The notes: generated by a model not told the origin, from the sequence alone. 58,725 nt of DNA from Peptostreptococcaceae bacterium (GCA_025210335.1 JAOARY010000059.1:1-58725); one strand, 5' to 3'; positions 26,280-35,576 are shown, counted from the first letter of the stretch. Numbers and translations are program-made.

Positions 26280-27446
26280 ATGGCTAAAAATAATGATGCT
26301 ATGAAGTATATAAAAATACTGATGGATAAAGGAAAAGCAAAAGGTTCTTTAACATATGAAGAAGTTGTAAAAATATTAGGAGATTTAAATCTAGACAGTA
26401 AAAAAATTGAAAATATTTTCACGACACTTGAAGAAATAGGTATAAAGGTAATAAAAAATTCTAAAAAGAAAACATTAGATGATATAGATGAATCTGAAAT
26501 AAATTTGGATGAAATTGAAGAAGAAGATAATGATACAATAGAAGACACAAAAGAAGATACAAAAGAAAAAACAAAGAAGAAAAAAGAAGGAAAAGAAATA
26601 TCAGTACCTAAAGGTATTAGTATTGACGATCCTGTTAGAATGTATCTTAAAGAAATAGGTAAAATTCCTCTACTTTCAGCTGAAGATGAGATTTCTCTTG
26701 CTAAAGCAATGGAAGAAGGCAGTGAAATGGCTAAAAAGAGACTAGTAGAAGCAAATTTAAGACTAGTTGTAAGTATAGCTAAGCGTTATGTTGGAAGAGG
26801 AATGTTATTTTTGGATTTAATTCAAGAAGGTAATTTAGGTCTTATAAAGGCAGTTGAGAAGTTTGATTATACAAAGGGATATAAGTTTAGTACTTATGCA
26901 ACTTGGTGGATAAGACAAGCCATAACAAGAGCTATAGCAGATCAAGCTAGAACAATAAGAATACCAGTTCATATGGTTGAAACTATAAATAAATTAATAA
27001 GAGTATCAAGACAGTTACTTCAAGATTTAGGAAGAGAACCAAAGCCAGAAGAAATAGCAAAAGAAATGGAAATGCCTGAAGAAAAAATTAGAGAAATACT
27101 AAAAATTGCACAAGAGCCAGTTTCTTTAGAAACGCCAATTGGTGAAGAAGAAGATAGTCATTTAGGTGATTTTATACCAGATGATGATGCTCCAGCTCCA
27201 GCTGAAGCTGCTGCATATTCACTATTAAAAGAACAATTAGAAGATGTTTTAGGTTCGTTAAATGAAAGAGAGCAAAAAGTATTAAAACTTAGATTTGGGC
27301 TAGAAGATGGTAGAGCTAGAACATTAGAAGAAGTAGGTAGAGAGTTTGATGTTACAAGAGAAAGAATAAGACAGATTGAAGCAAAGGCGTTAAGAAAATT
27401 AAGACATCCAAGTAGATCTAAAAAATTAAAAGATTATTTAGATTAA
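26280..27446 (+). CDS. sigA: RNA polymerase primary sigma factor SigA (RpoD)
   Basis: A 388-residue housekeeping sigma-70. The N-terminal 110 residues comprise a small helical region 1.1 and an acidic Asp/Glu/Lys linker. Region 1.2 is [16 protein letters not shown], region 2 has [38 protein letters not shown] and [16 protein letters not shown], region 3 has [13 protein letters not shown] and region 4 has LREREQKVL-like [18 protein letters not shown] and [20 protein letters not shown]. The start ATG follows AAGGAGG. It is cotranscribed with dnaG, the partial macromolecular synthesis operon. Confidence 0.98.
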   Translation: MAKNNDAMKYIKILMDKGKAKGSLTYEEVVKILGDLNLDSKKIENIFTTLEEIGIKVIKNSKKKTLDDIDESEINLDEIEEEDNDTIEDTKEDTKEKTKKKKEGKEISVPKGISIDDPVRMYLKEIGKIPLLSAEDEISLAKAMEEGSEMAKKRLVEANLRLVVSIAKRYVGRGMLFLDLIQEGNLGLIKAVEKFDYTKGYKFSTYATWWIRQAITRAIADQARTIRIPVHMVETINKLIRVSRQLLQDLGREPKPEEIAKEMEMPEEKIREILKIAQEPVSLETPIGEEEDSHLGDFIPDDDAPAPAEAAAYSLLKEQLEDVLGSLNEREQKVLKLRFGLEDGRARTLEEVGREFDVTRERIRQIEAKALRKLRHPSRSKKLKDYLD

Positions 27447-27447
27447 T

Positions 27448-27472
27448 AGGGCAGCCGTTTAGGCTGCTTTCT
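27448..27472 (+). terminator. Terminator after sigA
   Basis: A 6-bp GC-rich stem GCAGCC (27451-27456) / GGCTGC (27462-27467), extended by weak pairs, with TTT after it. The T tract is short, so some read-through to trmK is possible. Confidence 0.6.
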
Positions 27473-27506
27473 ATATAAGGATTATAATTATGAAAGGATA
27501 GTATTT

Positions 27507-28205
27507 ATGAAATTATCTTTAAGATTAGAAAAAATTGCAAATATGATAACTAAAGATGCTAAAGTTGCTGATATAGGCACAGATCACGGTTATATACCAG
27601 TATATTTAGTTGAAAATAATATATCTAAAAGTATTATAGCTTCAGATGTAAATAAAAAACCTCTAAAAAAAGCTATAGATATTGTAAAAAGCTATAAATT
27701 AAATGAATTTATAGAACTTAGATTAGGTTCAGGTTTAGAAGTTTTGGATGAAAATGAATCTGATGAAATAATAATAGCAGGTATGGGTGGAATATTAATA
27801 AAAGATCTTTTAGAAGCAAGAAAGAATATAGTTAAAAATGCAAAATCTTTAATATTACAGCCTATGCAAGCTCAAAAAGAACTTAGAAAATATCTAATAG
27901 AAAACAATTATGAAATATTAGAAGAAGTTTTGATTAAAGAAGATCAAAGAATCTATGAGATTATAAAAGTTAGATTTGATTCTAATAAAAAAATCTATGA
28001 AAATATAGATGATATTGATTTTGAATGTGGAATAAAGTTTAAAAAAGATGAACTTTATAAAGAATTTTTGCAAAAGAAAATAGATGAATATGAAAATATA
28101 AAATCAAAATTAAAAGATTTAGATAATGAAAAAATAAAAGAAAAATATGAATTATGTGATGAAAAAATTAATTTAATAGGAGGAAAATTAAGTGAAATTA
28201 GTTGA
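27507..28205 (+). CDS. trmK: tRNA (adenine22-N1)-methyltransferase TrmK
   Basis: A 232-residue SAM enzyme that makes m1A22 in tRNA. Family motifs are LSLRLEKIANMI, VADIGTDHGYIPVYLV (SAM motif I), SDVNKKPLKKA, IIAGMGGILI and LILQPMQAQKELRKYL. The C-terminal part is a coiled-coil extension. The start ATG follows GAAAGGA. It overlaps the following Nif3-like gene by 14 bases; the trmK-yqfO pairing after sigA is standard in Firmicutes. Confidence 0.95.
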   Translation: MKLSLRLEKIANMITKDAKVADIGTDHGYIPVYLVENNISKSIIASDVNKKPLKKAIDIVKSYKLNEFIELRLGSGLEVLDENESDEIIIAGMGGILIKDLLEARKNIVKNAKSLILQPMQAQKELRKYLIENNYEILEEVLIKEDQRIYEIIKVRFDSNKKIYENIDDIDFECGIKFKKDELYKEFLQKKIDEYENIKSKLKDLDNEKIKEKYELCDEKINLIGGKLSEIS

Positions 28206-29295
28206 TATAATAAAATTAATAGAAAAAGATTATCCTCTTGATTTATGTTATTCTTGGGATAATAGTGGACTTCTAATAGGTGATAAAAATTTTGAAATAA
28301 AAAAAATCATGACAACCTTAGAGATAACAAAAGATGTTGTAGCTGAAGCTATAGAAAATGATATAGACCTTATAATATCTCATCATCCTTTTATATTCAA
28401 AGGACTAAAAAAGGTAACGACAGATTCTATAAAGGGAGATTTAATATATAAATTAATAAAGAATGATATAAGTGTGTATAGTGCACATACGAACTTCGAT
28501 ATCGCTAAAAATGGTCTAAATGATTATATAATGAACAAACTAGATATTATAAATACAAAAATAATTGATAAAACTAAAGTTGAAAAGTTATTTAAACTTT
28601 GTACTTATATACCTAAAAATGATTTTCAATCTGTTAAGGAAGAACTTTTAAATGTAAATGATTTAAAGATTGGTAATTATGAAAAAACTTCATTTAGAGT
28701 AGATGGTATAGGTTCATTTATGGGAAATGAAGATTCAAGTCCTACAATTGGAGAAAAAAATAATTTAGAAGAAGTTAAGGAATTTAAATTTGAAATGATG
28801 ATAAGAGAAGAATCTATTTCTAAGGTTATAAATCAGCTAAAAAAGATACATCCATATGAAGAAGTTGCATATGACTTAATTCCTTTAGCCAATTCTTTTG
28901 ATGAATATACATTTGGTCTTGGTAAGGTTGGAAGATTAAAAGAAGAGTATAAATTAAAAGATTTTATAAATAAAATAAAAGATATACTTAAAATAGAAAA
29001 TGTAAGATTTGTAGGAAATGATAATTTGAAAATAAAAAAGGTTGGAGTTATAACTGGTTCGGGTTCAGAATTTGCATATAAAGCAAAAAGTATGGGAGCG
29101 GATATTTTTATAACTGGAGATTTAAAGTATCATGAAGCTCAAGATGCTAAAGAAGCAAATATAAATATATTAGATGTAGGTCACTTTGGAAGTGAACATA
29201 TATTTATGGAGATATTAAAAGATTATTTAGAAGAAAAATTGGATTTAAAAATAGTAAAGTCAAATACTAATCAAAATCCATTTAAATTATATTAG
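28192..29295 (+). CDS. Nif3-like dinuclear metal centre protein (YqfO type)
   Basis: A 367-residue member of the Nif3/GTP cyclohydrolase I type 2 family, with unknown cellular role. Metal-binding pieces are IISHHPFIFKGLKKV near residue 62, YSAHTNFD near 97 and DVGHFGSEH near 327. Between the two Nif3 halves is the PII-like YqfO insert (about 130-235), containing HPYEEVAYDLIPL. The start is GTG, ten bases after AGGAGG, and overlaps the trmK end. The B. subtilis homologue is in the same place. Confidence 0.93.
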   Translation: MKLVDIIKLIEKDYPLDLCYSWDNSGLLIGDKNFEIKKIMTTLEITKDVVAEAIENDIDLIISHHPFIFKGLKKVTTDSIKGDLIYKLIKNDISVYSAHTNFDIAKNGLNDYIMNKLDIINTKIIDKTKVEKLFKLCTYIPKNDFQSVKEELLNVNDLKIGNYEKTSFRVDGIGSFMGNEDSSPTIGEKNNLEEVKEFKFEMMIREESISKVINQLKKIHPYEEVAYDLIPLANSFDEYTFGLGKVGRLKEEYKLKDFINKIKDILKIENVRFVGNDNLKIKKVGVITGSGSEFAYKAKSMGADIFITGDLKYHEAQDAKEANINILDVGHFGSEHIFMEILKDYLEEKLDLKIVKSNTNQNPFKLY

Positions 29296-29306
29296 AGGTG
29301 TTTATT

Positions 29307-30443
29307 TTGAAGAAAAGAAAATTATTAGCAACATGCTTATTTGGAGTAGAAAGAATATTAAAATTTGAAATATTAGATTTAGGATATGAAATTGAAAGTG
29401 TTGAAGATGGTAGAATCATATTTACTGCGGATGATTTAGGTATATGTAGAACAAATATAAATTTAAGAACAGCAGAAAGAGTATTTGTATTGATAGATGA
29501 ATTTAGAGCTGTTGATTTTGAACAATTATTTGATAAGGTAAAGAAAATAAGATGGGAAAAATACATTGAAAAAGGTGGAGCTTTTCCTATAACAAAAGTT
29601 AATATAGTAAAATCTAAAATTAATAGTCCAAGAAGTGCACAATCTATTTGTAAAAAAGCAATAGTAGAGTCACTAAAAGATGTTTATAAAAAAGATTGGA
29701 TAGATGAGGATGGAAGTGAATATCCGATAAATGTATTTATAAAAAAAGATATAGTTCAAATATTGTTAGATACATCAGGAGATGGACTTCATAAAAGAGG
29801 TTATAGAATATCTAATCACGAAGCTCCAATAAGAGAAACATTAGCTTGTGCTCTTGTTAAGATGACTCCTTGGAATAAAGATAGAATACTTTTAGATCCA
29901 TTTTGTGGTTCTGGAACAATTGCTATAGAAGCAGCTCTTATGGCTAAAAATATTGCACCAGGAATCAATAGAAAATTTGTAAGTGAAAATTTTAAATTTA
30001 TAGCAAGTAAATATTGGGAAGAAGCAAGAACTGAAGCGAAAGAAAATGAATTAGATATAAATGAAACACTAATAAAAGCTAGTGATATAAGCGAAGAATC
30101 AATTGAAATGGCAAAAGATAATGCGATAAATGCAGATGTTTATGATTTGATTGAATTTGAAGTAGAGGATATGTGGAATATAAAAGAAGAAAGAGAGTAT
30201 GGTTTTATTGTAACAAATCCACCTTATGGGGAAAGATTAGAAGATAAAAAAACAGTATCAACATTATATAAAAATATGGGAAAAGTTTTTTCTAAATTAA
30301 AAACTTGGTCTTTATATATAATAACATCAGAAGAAGAATTTGAAGAAATTTATGGCAAAAAAGCTGATAAAAAGAGAAAATTATATAATGGTATGCTTAG
30401 ATGTGATTTATATCAATATTTTGGACCTAAGCCAAAGAAATAA
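29307..30443 (+). CDS. THUMP-domain 23S rRNA guanine-N2 methyltransferase (RlmL/YpsC-like)
   Basis: A 378-residue protein with a short ferredoxin-like start (LLATCLFGVERILKFEI), a THUMP RNA-binding domain (about 60-165) and a RlmL-type methyltransferase domain. Motifs are GDGLHKRGYR, APIRETLACALV, LLDPFCGSGTIAIEAALM and the catalytic VTNPPYGERL. E. coli RlmL methylates G2445 of 23S rRNA; the same target is likely but not proven here. The start is TTG 29307 after AGAGGTG; the GTG at 29298 is part of that site. It lies 11 bases after the Nif3-like gene. Confidence 0.9.
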   Translation: MKKRKLLATCLFGVERILKFEILDLGYEIESVEDGRIIFTADDLGICRTNINLRTAERVFVLIDEFRAVDFEQLFDKVKKIRWEKYIEKGGAFPITKVNIVKSKINSPRSAQSICKKAIVESLKDVYKKDWIDEDGSEYPINVFIKKDIVQILLDTSGDGLHKRGYRISNHEAPIRETLACALVKMTPWNKDRILLDPFCGSGTIAIEAALMAKNIAPGINRKFVSENFKFIASKYWEEARTEAKENELDINETLIKASDISEESIEMAKDNAINADVYDLIEFEVEDMWNIKEEREYGFIVTNPPYGERLEDKKTVSTLYKNMGKVFSKLKTWSLYIITSEEEFEEIYGKKADKKRKLYNGMLRCDLYQYFGPKPKK

Positions 30444-30473
30444 ATTAAAGAAAAAGAAGTATCGAGGTGTTAT

Positions 30474-31091
30474 ATGAATAAATTTTTTATAGTTAGACAT
30501 GGACAAACTTATTGGAATAAAGAACATAGAAGTCAAGGTCATAAAAATTCAAACTTGACTGATGATGGTATAAATCAAGCAATAGCTTTAGGTGAAAGAC
30601 TTAAAGCTATTGATTTTGATTATATATATAGTTCGGATTTAGGTAGAACTATTGAAACTACAAATTTAATATTAAAAGATTTTTCAAAAAAAGAGTATAA
30701 AAAGTGTCAAAGTTTAAGAGAAATTTGTTTAGGTAAATGGGAAGGCATGACAATTGATGAAATCAAAAAAAATTATAAAGATCAGCATGCTTATTGGGTT
30801 AAAACCCCTTTAAAAACTGAGGTTGAAGGTATGGAAAATTTAAGCGATGCTAGAAATAGAATTGCTAAAAAAATAAAAACATTAAATGAAAAGCATGATA
30901 ATAAAACTTTTTTGATAATAAGTCATGGTATGATAATTAAATTATTATTGACAGAACTTGTAGGTATTGAAATTAATGATATGTACAAATTTAAGCAAGG
31001 AAATACGGCTTTAAATATTATCAATGGATTAGAAGGAAATAGATTTCAAATAGATATATTAAATGATACAACACATACAAGGGAGAATTAA
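30474..31091 (+). CDS. Histidine phosphatase family protein (phosphoglycerate mutase-like)
   Basis: A 205-residue member of the branch-1 histidine phosphatase superfamily. The phosphorylated His is in FIVRHGQTYWN, then YSSDLGRTIETT, LREICLGKWEGM (acid/base Glu region) and ISHGMIIKLLL (second His). Such proteins act on varied small phosphates, including alpha-ribazole phosphate; substrate here is unknown. The start ATG follows GAGGTG. It lies close to both neighbours, and its stop lies just before the cmk start. Confidence 0.9.
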   Translation: MNKFFIVRHGQTYWNKEHRSQGHKNSNLTDDGINQAIALGERLKAIDFDYIYSSDLGRTIETTNLILKDFSKKEYKKCQSLREICLGKWEGMTIDEIKKNYKDQHAYWVKTPLKTEVEGMENLSDARNRIAKKIKTLNEKHDNKTFLIISHGMIIKLLLTELVGIEINDMYKFKQGNTALNIINGLEGNRFQIDILNDTTHTREN

Positions 31092-31092
31092 G

Positions 31093-31740
31093 ATGCAAAG
31101 AATAGTAATAGCTATAGATGGACCAGCTGGTGCTGGAAAAAGTACAATAGCAAAATTAATATCAAAAGATTTAAATCTTATATATATAGATACAGGGGCT
31201 ATGTATAGAGCTGTAACTTTAATGGCGTTAGAAAATAAAATAAATGAAGAAGATGTAAAATCTCTTCTTTATTTAATAAAAAATACACAAATATCATTTA
31301 AGGATAATAAATTATATTTAAATGATATTTGTAAGGAAGATGATATAAGAACAAATGAAGTAAGTTCAAATGTTTCTAAGTATGCAGCCATAAAAGAAGT
31401 TAGAGAAATATTGGTAGAAAAACAAAGGGATATGGCAAAGGAATATAGCGTTATAATGGATGGAAGAGATATCGCAACTCATGTATTAGTAGATGCAAAC
31501 TATAAGTTTTATCTAACTGCAAGTCCTAAAATAAGAGGAGAAAGAAGATATAAGGAACTTATAGAAAAAGGAGAAAACATATCATTAGAAAAGATAATAG
31601 AGGATATAAAAAAGAGAGATTTTGACGATATGAATAGAGAGGTTAGTCCTCTTGTAAAAGCAAAAGATGCAATCTTAGTAGATACAGACAATATGTCAAT
31701 TTCAGAAGTTGTAAAAAATATTATAGGATATATAAAATAA
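31093..31740 (+). CDS. cmk: Cytidylate kinase
   Basis: A 215-residue kinase for CMP and dCMP. The P-loop is IDGPAGAGKSTIAKL. Nucleotide-binding signatures are YIDTGAMYRAVTLMAL, VIMDGRDIATHVL, and the lid segment RDFDDMNREVSPLVKA with conserved Arg/Asp residues. The start is ATG 31093 after AAGGGAG; the ATG at 31063 lies within the preceding gene and has no such site. The cmk-ispH-rpsA order is conserved in Clostridia. Confidence 0.97.
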   Translation: MQRIVIAIDGPAGAGKSTIAKLISKDLNLIYIDTGAMYRAVTLMALENKINEEDVKSLLYLIKNTQISFKDNKLYLNDICKEDDIRTNEVSSNVSKYAAIKEVREILVEKQRDMAKEYSVIMDGRDIATHVLVDANYKFYLTASPKIRGERRYKELIEKGENISLEKIIEDIKKRDFDDMNREVSPLVKAKDAILVDTDNMSISEVVKNIIGYIK

Positions 31741-31787
31741 AAATTATAGAAAAGAATTTAAAATATTATAAAATTTAAATTTAAATA

Positions 31788-31796
31788 TGATAAAAT
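31788..31796 (+). promoter_or_regulatory. Extended -10 promoter of ispH-rpsA
   Basis: TGA precedes TAAAAT (31791-31796). The only -35 candidate is TTATAA at 31767-31772, so the call is modest. Confidence 0.4.
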
Positions 31797-31838
31797 AGAA
31801 TAAAATACTTAAAAAATATTAATATAGGGGGAATGTAG

Positions 31839-32681
31839 GTGAAAATAGAATTAGCTCATAATGCTGGCTTTTGCTTTGGTGTAAAAAGAGCTATTGATAT
31901 GTCTTTTGAAGTTGTCAAAGAACAAAGTAATATTTGTTCTTTAGGTCCTTTGATTCATAATAAACAAGTTGTTGATGAATTCAAAAGCCAAGGACTTACA
32001 GTTGTAGATGAGGTTGAAGATTTAAAAAACTTAGATGTAAATAAAGTTATAATAAGATCTCATGGATCTAAAAAATCAGATTATGATTATTTGGATTTTA
32101 ATGACATTGGAATTGTAGATACAACTTGTCCTTATGTAAAAAAAATTCAAAACATTGTTTATAATCACTATAAAAATGGATATAAAATAATAATATTAGG
32201 AAATAAAAATCATCCAGAGATAATAGGTATAAATGGATGGTGCGAAAATAAAGGAATTGTAGTAAATAGTGAGGAAGAATTTAAAAATATAGAAATTTTA
32301 GAAAATGAAAATTATTGTTTTGTTTCTCAAACTACTATGAAATTATCTATATATAATAATATAGTTAATTATTTAAGTGAATTTGCAAATCATGTCATTA
32401 TATTTAATACTATTTGCAAAGCTACTAAAAATAGACAAGAATCAGCTTCTTTACTATCTAAAAAAGTAGATTTAATGATTGTAATTGGAGGATACCATAG
32501 TTCAAATACTCAAAAATTAGCAAAAGTTTGTTCTGAAAATGTAAAAACATATCATATAGAAACTATAAATGATTTGGATTTATCTATTTTTAATAAGGAT
32601 ATGCAAATAGGTATAACAGCAGGAGCGTCTACTCCTGATTGGATAATTAATGAAGTTTTAGATACCTTGAAAAATTTATAA
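31839..32681 (+). CDS. ispH: 4-hydroxy-3-methylbut-2-enyl diphosphate reductase
   Basis: A 280-residue 4Fe-4S enzyme catalysing the last step of the non-mevalonate isoprenoid pathway, giving isopentenyl and dimethylallyl diphosphate. The three cluster cysteines are in NAGFCFGVKRA (Cys12), DTTCPYVKKI and NTICKATKNRQ. Other family sequences are GPLIHNKQVV, IRSHGSKK, GNKNHPEIIGI and GASTPDWII. The start is GTG behind AGGGGG. In many Clostridia it is fused to ribosomal protein S1; here S1 is a separate gene 27 bases downstream. Confidence 0.97.
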   Translation: MKIELAHNAGFCFGVKRAIDMSFEVVKEQSNICSLGPLIHNKQVVDEFKSQGLTVVDEVEDLKNLDVNKVIIRSHGSKKSDYDYLDFNDIGIVDTTCPYVKKIQNIVYNHYKNGYKIIILGNKNHPEIIGINGWCENKGIVVNSEEEFKNIEILENENYCFVSQTTMKLSIYNNIVNYLSEFANHVIIFNTICKATKNRQESASLLSKKVDLMIVIGGYHSSNTQKLAKVCSENVKTYHIETINDLDLSIFNKDMQIGITAGASTPDWIINEVLDTLKNL

Positions 32682-32708
32682 TAAAAATCTATAAGGAGTG
32701 TTACTAGT

Positions 32709-33743
32709 ATGAATAATGAAATGGAAAAATTATTAAACGAAGAAAGTGATATTTTTCAAGAGGTGCATAAAGGAAAAACAGTAAAAGGTTCTATTCTTAT
32801 AAAAAGAAGAGATGAGTATTATGTTGATATAAAACATAAAACAGATGGTATTTTACCAAGAGCAGAGATGATAGATGGAGAAGAATTAAATGTTGGAGAT
32901 GAAGTTTATTTTAAAGTTGTAAAGATTGACAAAACTTCAGGTGAAGTTTTCCTATCTAGAAAGAAGGCTCAAGAACTTGAAGTGTTTGATTCTTTAAATC
33001 TTGATGAAATAGTTAATGTTAAAGTACAATCAGAAAATAAAAAAGGCTTAGTAGTATTTTATAAAGGTGTTCTTAGAGGTTTTATACCTTTAAGTCATGT
33101 TGAATTAGATTATTTAGATAAAAATGAATTAGGAAAATACATTGGAAAAGAATTTGAAGCTAAAATTATAGATATAGATAAAGATAAAAGAAGATTTATA
33201 CTATCAAGAAAAGATATATTAAAAAATAAAATGGAACAAAAGAAAAATGATTTTATAGAATTATCAAAAGAAACAGATACTTTCAAAGGAATAATAAAAG
33301 ATATCAAAGATTATGGACTATTTGTTGATGTTAATGGAATAACTGGATTGGTTCATATCTCAGAAGTTTCTTGGGAAAAGAATATATCTTTAAAAGATAG
33401 ATTTAAAAATGATCAAGAAATTGATGTTAAAGTATTATCATTTGATGAAAAACAAAATAGATTAGCACTTTCGATAAAGCAATTAGAAGAAAATCCTTGG
33501 GTTAAGTTCTTAAAAGAATATAAAGAAGAAGATGAAATTAAGGGAATGGTTAAGAATATAAAGGATTATGGAGTTTTTGTTAAATTAAATGATTTTGTAG
33601 ATGGTTTCGTTCATATATCTAATTTATCTAAAGATTTTATAAAACATCCAAAAGATATTGTTAAATTAGAGGATGAATTAGAATTAAAAATCATAAATAT
33701 AGATAGTGAAAGTAAGAAGGTAGAACTTAAGATATTAGAATAA
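32709..33743 (+). CDS. rpsA: S1 RNA-binding domain protein (ribosomal protein S1 homologue)
   Basis: A 344-residue protein with four S1/OB-fold repeats at about 20-85, 100-168, 188-257 and 274-343. Repeats 3 and 4 are best preserved, with GLVHISEVSWEKN and GFVHISNLSKDF. Four domains are typical of the Gram-positive S1 form, which is shorter than the six-domain E. coli protein. It follows ispH with AAGGAG upstream of its ATG and is probably translated with it. In relatives this part is the C-terminal half of an IspH-S1 fusion. Confidence 0.92.
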   Translation: MNNEMEKLLNEESDIFQEVHKGKTVKGSILIKRRDEYYVDIKHKTDGILPRAEMIDGEELNVGDEVYFKVVKIDKTSGEVFLSRKKAQELEVFDSLNLDEIVNVKVQSENKKGLVVFYKGVLRGFIPLSHVELDYLDKNELGKYIGKEFEAKIIDIDKDKRRFILSRKDILKNKMEQKKNDFIELSKETDTFKGIIKDIKDYGLFVDVNGITGLVHISEVSWEKNISLKDRFKNDQEIDVKVLSFDEKQNRLALSIKQLEENPWVKFLKEYKEEDEIKGMVKNIKDYGVFVKLNDFVDGFVHISNLSKDFIKHPKDIVKLEDELELKIINIDSESKKVELKILE

Positions 33744-33755
33744 GGGGGGGGTAAA

Positions 33756-34526
33756 ATGAATAAATATGAAAGTTTTAAGGAGAGTATCTTAAAAAAAACG
33801 GGAATAGATTTAAATTTATATAAAGAAAAACAAATGAAAAGAAGATTAGAGTCACTTGCTAGAAGGAATAATTTTTCGGATTTTTCGAATTATTTTAGGG
33901 CATTAGATAAAGATAATAAATTATATGAAGAATTTATAAATTATTTGACTATTAATGTTTCAGAGTTTTATAGAAATATAGAACAGTGGAAAGTTTTAGA
34001 AGGTGAAGTTATTCCTGCACTGATGAAAAAATCATCAACATTAAAAATTTGGAGTGCAGCTTGTTCAACAGGTGAAGAGCCTTATTCTTTAGTTATGTTA
34101 TTATCAAAATTTTATCCTCTAAACAAAATAAATATAATAGCAACAGATATTGATGATGGTGCTATTAAAAAAGCTAAAGAAGGTATGTATATAGATAAGA
34201 GCTTAAAAAACCTACCAAAAGAGTTTGTTAAGAAATATTTCGATGCAAACGGTAAATTTTATCACATAAAAGACGATATAAAAAGTAGAGTTACTTTTAA
34301 AAAGCATAATTTATTAAAAGATAGTTATGTTGATAATTGTGACCTTATAGTTTGTAGAAATGTTTTGATTTATTTTACTGAAGAAGCTAAGGCAGAGATT
34401 TACAAAAAATTCTCTAAATCGTTAAAACCACATGGTATTTTATTTGTGGGAAGTACAGAACAAATAATTATGCCAAATAAATATAATTTAACACCACTTA
34501 GAACTTTCTTCTATGGGAAAGAGTAG
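33756..34526 (+). CDS. CheR-type protein-glutamate O-methyltransferase
   Basis: A 256-residue SAM-dependent methyltransferase of the CheR family, which methylates glutamates of chemoreceptors. The N-terminal helical domain has MKRRLESLARRNNFSDF and the INVSEFYRNIEQW segment. The Rossmann domain has IWSAACSTGEEPYSL (SAM motif I), IIATDIDDGAIKKAKEG and CDLIVCRNVLIYF. No receptor, cheB or other chemotaxis gene is in the window. It follows rpsA after 12 bases with a very strong AAGGGGGGGG site. Its target here is unknown. Confidence 0.92.
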   Translation: MNKYESFKESILKKTGIDLNLYKEKQMKRRLESLARRNNFSDFSNYFRALDKDNKLYEEFINYLTINVSEFYRNIEQWKVLEGEVIPALMKKSSTLKIWSAACSTGEEPYSLVMLLSKFYPLNKINIIATDIDDGAIKKAKEGMYIDKSLKNLPKEFVKKYFDANGKFYHIKDDIKSRVTFKKHNLLKDSYVDNCDLIVCRNVLIYFTEEAKAEIYKKFSKSLKPHGILFVGSTEQIIMPNKYNLTPLRTFFYGKE

Positions 34527-34582
34527 ATCAAAAAAAATTTTCTTTTATCATAAAAACATACTTAACAAGGAGGATAATAAAC

Positions 34583-34843
34583 ATGGAAGTATTAAAAGTT
34601 TCAACAAAATCTAATCCAAATTCAGTAGCAGGTGCTTTAGCAGGCGTATTAAGAGAAAGAGGTTCAGCAGAAATACAAGCAATAGGAGCAGGCGCATTAA
34701 ATCAAGCTGTAAAGGCAGTAGCTATAGCTAGAGGGTTTGTTGCTCCTAGTGGTATGGACTTAGTTTGTATACCAGCATTTACAGATGTACAAATTGATGG
34801 AGAAGAAAGAACAGCTATAAAACTTATAATAGAACCTAGATAA
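34583..34843 (+). CDS. spoVS: Stage V sporulation protein S
   Basis: An 86-residue Alba-like SpoVS protein. The family is very strongly conserved, and nearly all hallmarks are present: LKVSTKSNPNSVAGALAGVL, AIGAGALNQAVKAVAIARGF and VCIPAFTDVQIDGEERTAIK. SpoVS affects sporulation and septation in B. subtilis, but it also occurs in non-sporulating Firmicutes, so it does not prove sporulation. AAGGAGG precedes the ATG. It is upstream of a bidirectional terminator. Confidence 0.97.
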   Translation: MEVLKVSTKSNPNSVAGALAGVLRERGSAEIQAIGAGALNQAVKAVAIARGFVAPSGMDLVCIPAFTDVQIDGEERTAIKLIIEPR

Positions 34844-34882
34844 TTGTTAGTTTGTATGTAAAAATTAAATAAAAGAAATAAT

Positions 34883-34911
34883 AAAAGACCTTGCAATGCA
34901 AGGTCTTTTTT
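34883..34911 (+). terminator. Bidirectional terminator between spoVS and the UspA-like gene
   Basis: A perfect 12-bp stem AAAAGACCTTGC (34883-34894) / GCAAGGTCTTTT (34898-34909) with T runs on both strands; the minus-strand gene ends just inside it. Confidence 0.88.
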
Positions 34912-35314
34912 AAACTATGTTTTTATCCCAACAATTATATGAAAGTGGAACTGTAAGTGGTTTAATTCCTTTGATTTTCATATTTGTTTCTATTTTATGA
35001 GTCATATTAGTCTCTGTTGTTCTTTCTAATGATTCTCCCATTACAACTATTTGAATATTATTTTTTATTGCATAGTCAGTTATAGTGTCTAAAATATTAG
35101 TGGAATGAAGAATACTCATTTGTGCATAATATTTTTTTGATGCATTAAAAAGGTGTTGTAAAGGTGTTGAATTACTAACAGGGATAGTTTTAGTAGTTAC
35201 ATGGACAACATGCAAATCGCCATCCTTGCCTGCTATTTTTGAAGCATACTTAATCAACCTCTCGCATGTCTTTTGCTTTGTAACACAAACCATGACTTTT
35301 TTAGCAGAATTCAT
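34910..35314 (-). CDS. UspA-fold (KdpD-like) nucleotide-binding protein
   Basis: A 134-residue protein with the universal stress protein fold. The N-terminal strand VMVCVTKQKTCERLIKYA resembles the Usp domain of KdpD sensor kinases, where VxVCVTxQ...CERLI is common. ILDTITDYAIKNNIQIVVMGES is the usual alpha/beta segment. No ATP-binding GxxG(S/T) motif is complete at the end, so nucleotide binding is uncertain. It is a lone minus-strand gene with its own promoter, and no kdp genes are near. The start ATG follows AAGGAG. Confidence 0.78.
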   Translation of the reverse strand: MNSAKKVMVCVTKQKTCERLIKYASKIAGKDGDLHVVHVTTKTIPVSNSTPLQHLFNASKKYYAQMSILHSTNILDTITDYAIKNNIQIVVMGESLERTTETNMTHKIETNMKIKGIKPLTVPLSYNCWDKNIV

Positions 35315-35371
35315 ATTATAAAAACTCCTTTTTATATTTTATTTTTAATTATAATTTTAATCCTTATCTAT

Positions 35372-35400
35372 ATTGTAGGAAGTTTTTGAATAAAAATCAA
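35372..35400 (-). promoter_or_regulatory. Promoter of the UspA-like gene
   Basis: On the minus strand TTGATT (35400-35395) lies 17 bases before TACAAT (35377-35372). Confidence 0.65.
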
Positions 35401-35530
35401 GAGGTTCTATTAAAAATTAATAAATTGTAAATAATTATTAAGTTATTTATAATAAATTGTTAATCTTTAAATATTTAATTATAGTATTATATTATAGAGC
35501 TTAAAAAATAAAGATTCTTTATAATAAAGA

Positions 35531-35539
35531 TGTTATAAT
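35531..35539 (+). promoter_or_regulatory. Extended -10 promoter of the MBL hydrolase gene
   Basis: TGT directly precedes TATAAT (35534-35539). The -35 region is weak. The start codon is about 38 bases after. Confidence 0.55.
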
Positions 35540-35576
35540 ATGATAGTAAAAATATTTATCGATAGAGGAGTTTTTT

